From: a virus
Length of the DNA: 64,000 nt
Strand: one strand, 5' to 3'
Virus record (IMG/VR): IMGVR_UViG_3300028192_000001
Coordinates: 1 to 64,000 of that record
The translations under genes were made by a program, and so were the position numbers. Positions 60,894 through 64,000 of this stretch are shown here, in pieces (position 1 is the stretch's first letter; the number at the start of each line of letters is the position of its first letter). The notes under the pieces were generated by a model that searched no databases, was not told the DNA's origin, and worked only from the letters and a program-made list of their open reading frames with translations.

Positions 60894-63800
60894 TTAATAT
60901 CCAGTACCACTAACTGTCCCTGATCCGGTTGTAGTGGTTCCTGATACTACTGATGTTGACCTTGCTGTTGTCGTAGTAGTAGTGGTTGATGTTACAACTG
61001 TGCCTAATGCTTGGAGTTGATTTGCTCCAATGGCATCAATTATTGATACATCATCAACAGTGGCCCCACTAATGAATATTTCGTTTGATGCACCCGATAT
61101 TTGAAATAAAGATCCAAATACTTGTCCTGCTTGATTAGGCACAATTACAACTGTTAATAAATCTGGTGCAAGTCTATTATGAATGTGTGCCGCAAGTTCT
61201 GTAAAGTAAAAAGTATCACCAAAGTCAAAATTATCTAATGCAAAAAATTCATTAATTGCTTCTACAACCAATGTTTTTACTATCGCATTTGAAATATTTG
61301 TCCCTGTATTTTTAACAACTTTAAATGTTGCTTGATATTCTTCGTCTGCTTGAGTACCAAAAAGAATTTTATAAGATACAGAATGATAGATTATTTGATC
61401 TGACAATCCTTTTAACTCATCTAATTTTCCGGAATAATTTATTCTTAATTGGTCGGACGTACTAGAAGCAGGTCTTTTGCCTCCACTTTGTAACCATATT
61501 CTAAATAAATTATCATATGATCTTTCAAGTACATATAAATCAATTATATTAGATACCGAAGGATCTATTCTAGTATTACTTCCTGCAAAATGTTTATACT
61601 GAAAATACAAACTTCCTCTTCCTTTTCTTGCAAGATACTCTGTTGTTATAACTAATGAATTTGTTGTACTATCATATTTTTTAATTACATCTTCGGTTAA
61701 ATCGTAAAAATAAAATAATTGTCCATTTGTATATGACCCTGGTAATGTAATACTTGATTCGTTTTGAGCAATAACAAAATTTGTTGATGCATACGGTCTA
61801 TATCTTTCTATGTTATTATCTGTTGAAACATATTTTTCATAAAATACAAATTTTGTAGATTCACTTAAAGTTGGTTCTACTATAATATCAAATAATTCAG
61901 GATTATCTACAACTCCATCATCATCAGAATCATAAAATCCAACGTTAACTTTCCGATTATCTTGATAACCATCTGATTCACTAATTGTATCAACTATTTG
62001 CCATTCTAACGGATATCCTACTGCATATCCTGAACTAACAAGAACATTATTTTTTAACATAGTCACAGTATCTTTTTTAGTTTGTCCTGTTTTGTAATCA
62101 TAAATTTTTTCTTGTGGATCAAAATAAAATTTATTTTGTCCTGCTGATTCAAAAATATAATCTAATTTTCTATAAGTTACTGTATAAATTACGCCATCAT
62201 TAGTAAAATTAAACCACCAACTTTGATCTAAATTAGTGCCTGATTCATCTCCAGTGAATCCTAAACTAAACACTGAACTAGAACTTACATTTGTTGTTGT
62301 TATAACTTTCCATTCACCTTTTGTTTCATCATATCTTAATGCAAAATCTTCATATGCAGAAACTCTATCTTGAATATCTGTTTTTAATGTTGTACCAAGT
62401 ACTGTTGCTAATTGTGGGAATACTCCTTTTACAACGGCATTATCTGGAATAATATCTGCTATTGTAATTGGACCCACTCCTGATTCTAAATTTCCTACTC
62501 CACCATTTGCACCATCTCCTACAACTGTTGCTACTTTGGCCCATGATCTATCTTCTGCATTATCAGTACCTGCTGTAACAAATGCTCCATTTAAAAATTC
62601 TCTAGTATCTCCTGATGTAAATTTAATTAATGCTCCAGGTTTAACATATTTTAAATTACTAGTAGCATAGTCTCCTACAACTAACGGTCCACCTGCATGA
62701 ATGTATCCTGTGTTTGCATTGGTACTTGTTGTAGTACTATTCCAATATGTACCTAATACTGTAAGATCTTTTGTACCATACTTGTGATAATAAAATTGTC
62801 TTGAATATGCTTGTTTTAATTTCGATTCAACTTTAGTGTTTAATACATTTAAAATATCATTTTTATTTTTAAAAGTAAAAGTAAATGCTGGTGTTGTTTC
62901 TTCTCTATATAAAATTCCATCATCTGCAACAACATTTACATTAGAATAAGATCCTGTTGGATCAATTACTTCTTTTGCTCTTGATATTCCTGATGCTGTT
63001 CTATTAACTGATCTAATTTTAATAATTTCTTGCGATGCTGACAACGGAACCACATTATAATCTTCTGCTGTAATCATTCTATTTTGTGAATAATAAACTT
63101 GTGGTGCTTTTTCTTTAATTGAAAACGTTGTTTCAGATGTGGCTGAATTATAAATTGAATGCTCTAATCCTGTTGAAACTGTAAGAATTTGATTACCTCC
63201 ATTTTTATCTATATAAGGTATACTAAATTGTATGTTTTTTAAATCTAAAGGTTGAATACTATACTTTGCATTATCCGATGTTCTATAATATACTCTAAAT
63301 CTTCCTATTGGAAGATCTGCAAAATTTCCATCACCAAAAATTAATTCAATACTATCATCATTTTTTGTAACAACATTGTAAATGCTTCTAATATTTGCTG
63401 ATAATGAATTATAGATAACATTATTTCCTGATAAACTAGAAACTTGTTTCCATAATTTATATGGCGAGCCGAAATCATCAAGTTGCCATAACCACACATC
63501 ACTATCGTTTATATTATTAACATTAATTTGTTTAACTAAATTTGTTACTGCTTGATCAACTGTAAACTCTTCTGATGCTAAATTTCCTTGTTTAAACAAA
63601 GCAAAAAATCCTGTATTGTTTGATGAATCTCCTGCGCCATCTGTTCTATAAGCATATGAAAATCCACTTCCTGGAATTGGTACTGATTCATATATTACTT
63701 CTGCTTCTGCTATTGTTGCCGAAACTATTTCAAATTTCCTTGTAATACCACTTATTGATCTTGCAAATGTATAAATTGGAAGATCTGTATTCCTTGAACT

Positions 63801-64000
63801 TGTCATATAAATTTCTGTATCAATATTTCCAATTTTATCTGATTCTAATGGTGTTCCAAAAAGTTGTCCTGTTTGATTAACAGCATTTAATATATTAATA
63901 AAATGTTCTCTATAATTTGGATTTGCCGCATCATTCCATCGTACGGTCATACCTCCTAGATCTGTTCCAGCACTATCCTTAACATCTTCTGTTGTTGATA
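60894..64000 (-). CDS. Baseplate wedge/gpJ-like structural protein (5' end outside the window)
   Basis: At least 1018 residues. The ATG at 63950 is preceded in the same frame by open codons up to the window edge (DSAGTDLGG), and AGGAGG is only one base away from it, too close for a ribosome site, so the real start is probably outside. LIFGDGNFADLPIGRFRVYY, then QNRMITAEDYNVVPLSASQE and KIRSVNR are the signature of baseplate J/T4 gp6 proteins. The C-terminus is Thr-rich (TSTTTTTTAR, ending TVSGTGY). Baseplate wedge is the best role. It lies three bases before the 4304-residue gene. Confidence 0.65.
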   Translation of the reverse strand, partial: STTEDVKDSAGTDLGGMTVRWNDAANPNYREHFINILNAVNQTGQLFGTPLESDKIGNIDTEIYMTSSRNTDLPIYTFARSISGITRKFEIVSATIAEAEVIYESVPIPGSGFSYAYRTDGAGDSSNNTGFFALFKQGNLASEEFTVDQAVTNLVKQINVNNINDSDVWLWQLDDFGSPYKLWKQVSSLSGNNVIYNSLSANIRSIYNVVTKNDDSIELIFGDGNFADLPIGRFRVYYRTSDNAKYSIQPLDLKNIQFSIPYIDKNGGNQILTVSTGLEHSIYNSATSETTFSIKEKAPQVYYSQNRMITAEDYNVVPLSASQEIIKIRSVNRTASGISRAKEVIDPTGSYSNVNVVADDGILYREETTPAFTFTFKNKNDILNVLNTKVESKLKQAYSRQFYYHKYGTKDLTVLGTYWNSTTTSTNANTGYIHAGGPLVVGDYATSNLKYVKPGALIKFTSGDTREFLNGAFVTAGTDNAEDRSWAKVATVVGDGANGGVGNLESGVGPITIADIIPDNAVVKGVFPQLATVLGTTLKTDIQDRVSAYEDFALRYDETKGEWKVITTTNVSSSSVFSLGFTGDESGTNLDQSWWFNFTNDGVIYTVTYRKLDYIFESAGQNKFYFDPQEKIYDYKTGQTKKDTVTMLKNNVLVSSGYAVGYPLEWQIVDTISESDGYQDNRKVNVGFYDSDDDGVVDNPELFDIIVEPTLSESTKFVFYEKYVSTDNNIERYRPYASTNFVIAQNESSITLPGSYTNGQLFYFYDLTEDVIKKYDSTTNSLVITTEYLARKGRGSLYFQYKHFAGSNTRIDPSVSNIIDLYVLERSYDNLFRIWLQSGGKRPASSTSDQLRINYSGKLDELKGLSDQIIYHSVSYKILFGTQADEEYQATFKVVKNTGTNISNAIVKTLVVEAINEFFALDNFDFGDTFYFTELAAHIHNRLAPDLLTVVIVPNQAGQVFGSLFQISGASNEIFISGATVDDVSIIDAIGANQLQALGTVVTSTTTTTTTARSTSVVSGTTTTGSGTVSGTGY

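Noticed and set aside
60894-63950. ATG at 63950 as the start of the baseplate protein
   Set aside because: The frame stays open upstream and the AGGAGG is only one base before the ATG, so the true start probably lies outside the window.
1-64000. Many shadow reading frames opposite the structural and radical-SAM genes (for example 51177-51389, 44842-45048, 40380-40679)
   Set aside because: They are opposite well-supported genes, are low-complexity (Leu/Val/Ser-rich) and have no ribosome sites.
1-64000. tRNA genes, CRISPR arrays, insertion sequences, integrase or att sites
   Set aside because: No cloverleaf, direct-repeat array, transposase or recombinase frame was seen on either strand.
1-64000. 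General lack of GC-only palindromes as the explanation of missing AGCT/GCWGC
   Set aside because: GGCC, CCGG, GCGC, CGCG and even NotI sites (39302 and 44113 regions) are present, so the absence is motif-specific.

Overview
The window looks like part of the genome of a large AT-rich marine T4-like tailed phage (roughly 30% G+C by eye). The evidence is tightly packed and overlapping genes, very large tail and baseplate proteins, T4-like late-promoter boxes (NATAAATA), a 5'-3' exonuclease, a phage-type QueE and a Hint-domain tail protein. I see no tRNA, photosynthesis, integrase or CRISPR genes. A SAR11-like or picocyanobacterial host is plausible from composition and gene style, but nothing in the sequence proves it.

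Layout. (1) Positions 1-9605, plus strand: small DNA-metabolism and hypothetical genes, namely partial queE, exonuclease, an SGNH-like protein, a MoxR ATPase/VWA pair and many short unknown genes. Two sigma70-like promoters lie at 4786 and 8343, and one late-type box at 3278. (2) The strands meet at 9598-9605, where two stop codons overlap. (3) 9598-38656, minus strand: a 29-kb enzymatic block. It holds twelve radical-SAM genes with intact CX3CX2C motifs, six glycosyltransferase-like or sugar-related genes including a UDP-glucose-dehydrogenase-like gene, a PLP aminotransferase, two SDR-type enzymes, a carbamoyltransferase, a cupin, a FAD oxidoreductase, a 2OG-Fe(II) oxygenase, a methyltransferase and an SGNH-like protein. 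(4) 38726-64000, minus strand: virion genes, namely three paralogous fibre-like proteins, a Gly-rich protein with two Hint domains, a 4304-residue structural protein and a gp6/gpJ-like baseplate protein cut by the window edge.

How the parts may work together. The enzymatic block has the parts list of a pathway that builds and attaches an unusual sugar or small molecule: radical chemistry, transamination, epimerisation, carbamoylation, methylation and glycosyl transfer. Its radical-SAM proteins fall into three families that share one Cys-rich auxiliary-cluster domain. That domain sits before the core in seven proteins and after it in five, with one apparent domain permutation. Lying directly downstream of the tail genes on the same strand, the block may decorate the virion or the host surface. 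This is inference.

Sequence-level signal. Reading the whole window by eye I found no AGCT and no GCAGC/GCTGC, although about 150-180 and about 20 are expected from composition. Ala-Ala pairs always use GCG or GCC as the first codon. This suggests strong selection against two palindromic restriction-type sites, in a phage that also carries a deazaguanine (QueE) gene.
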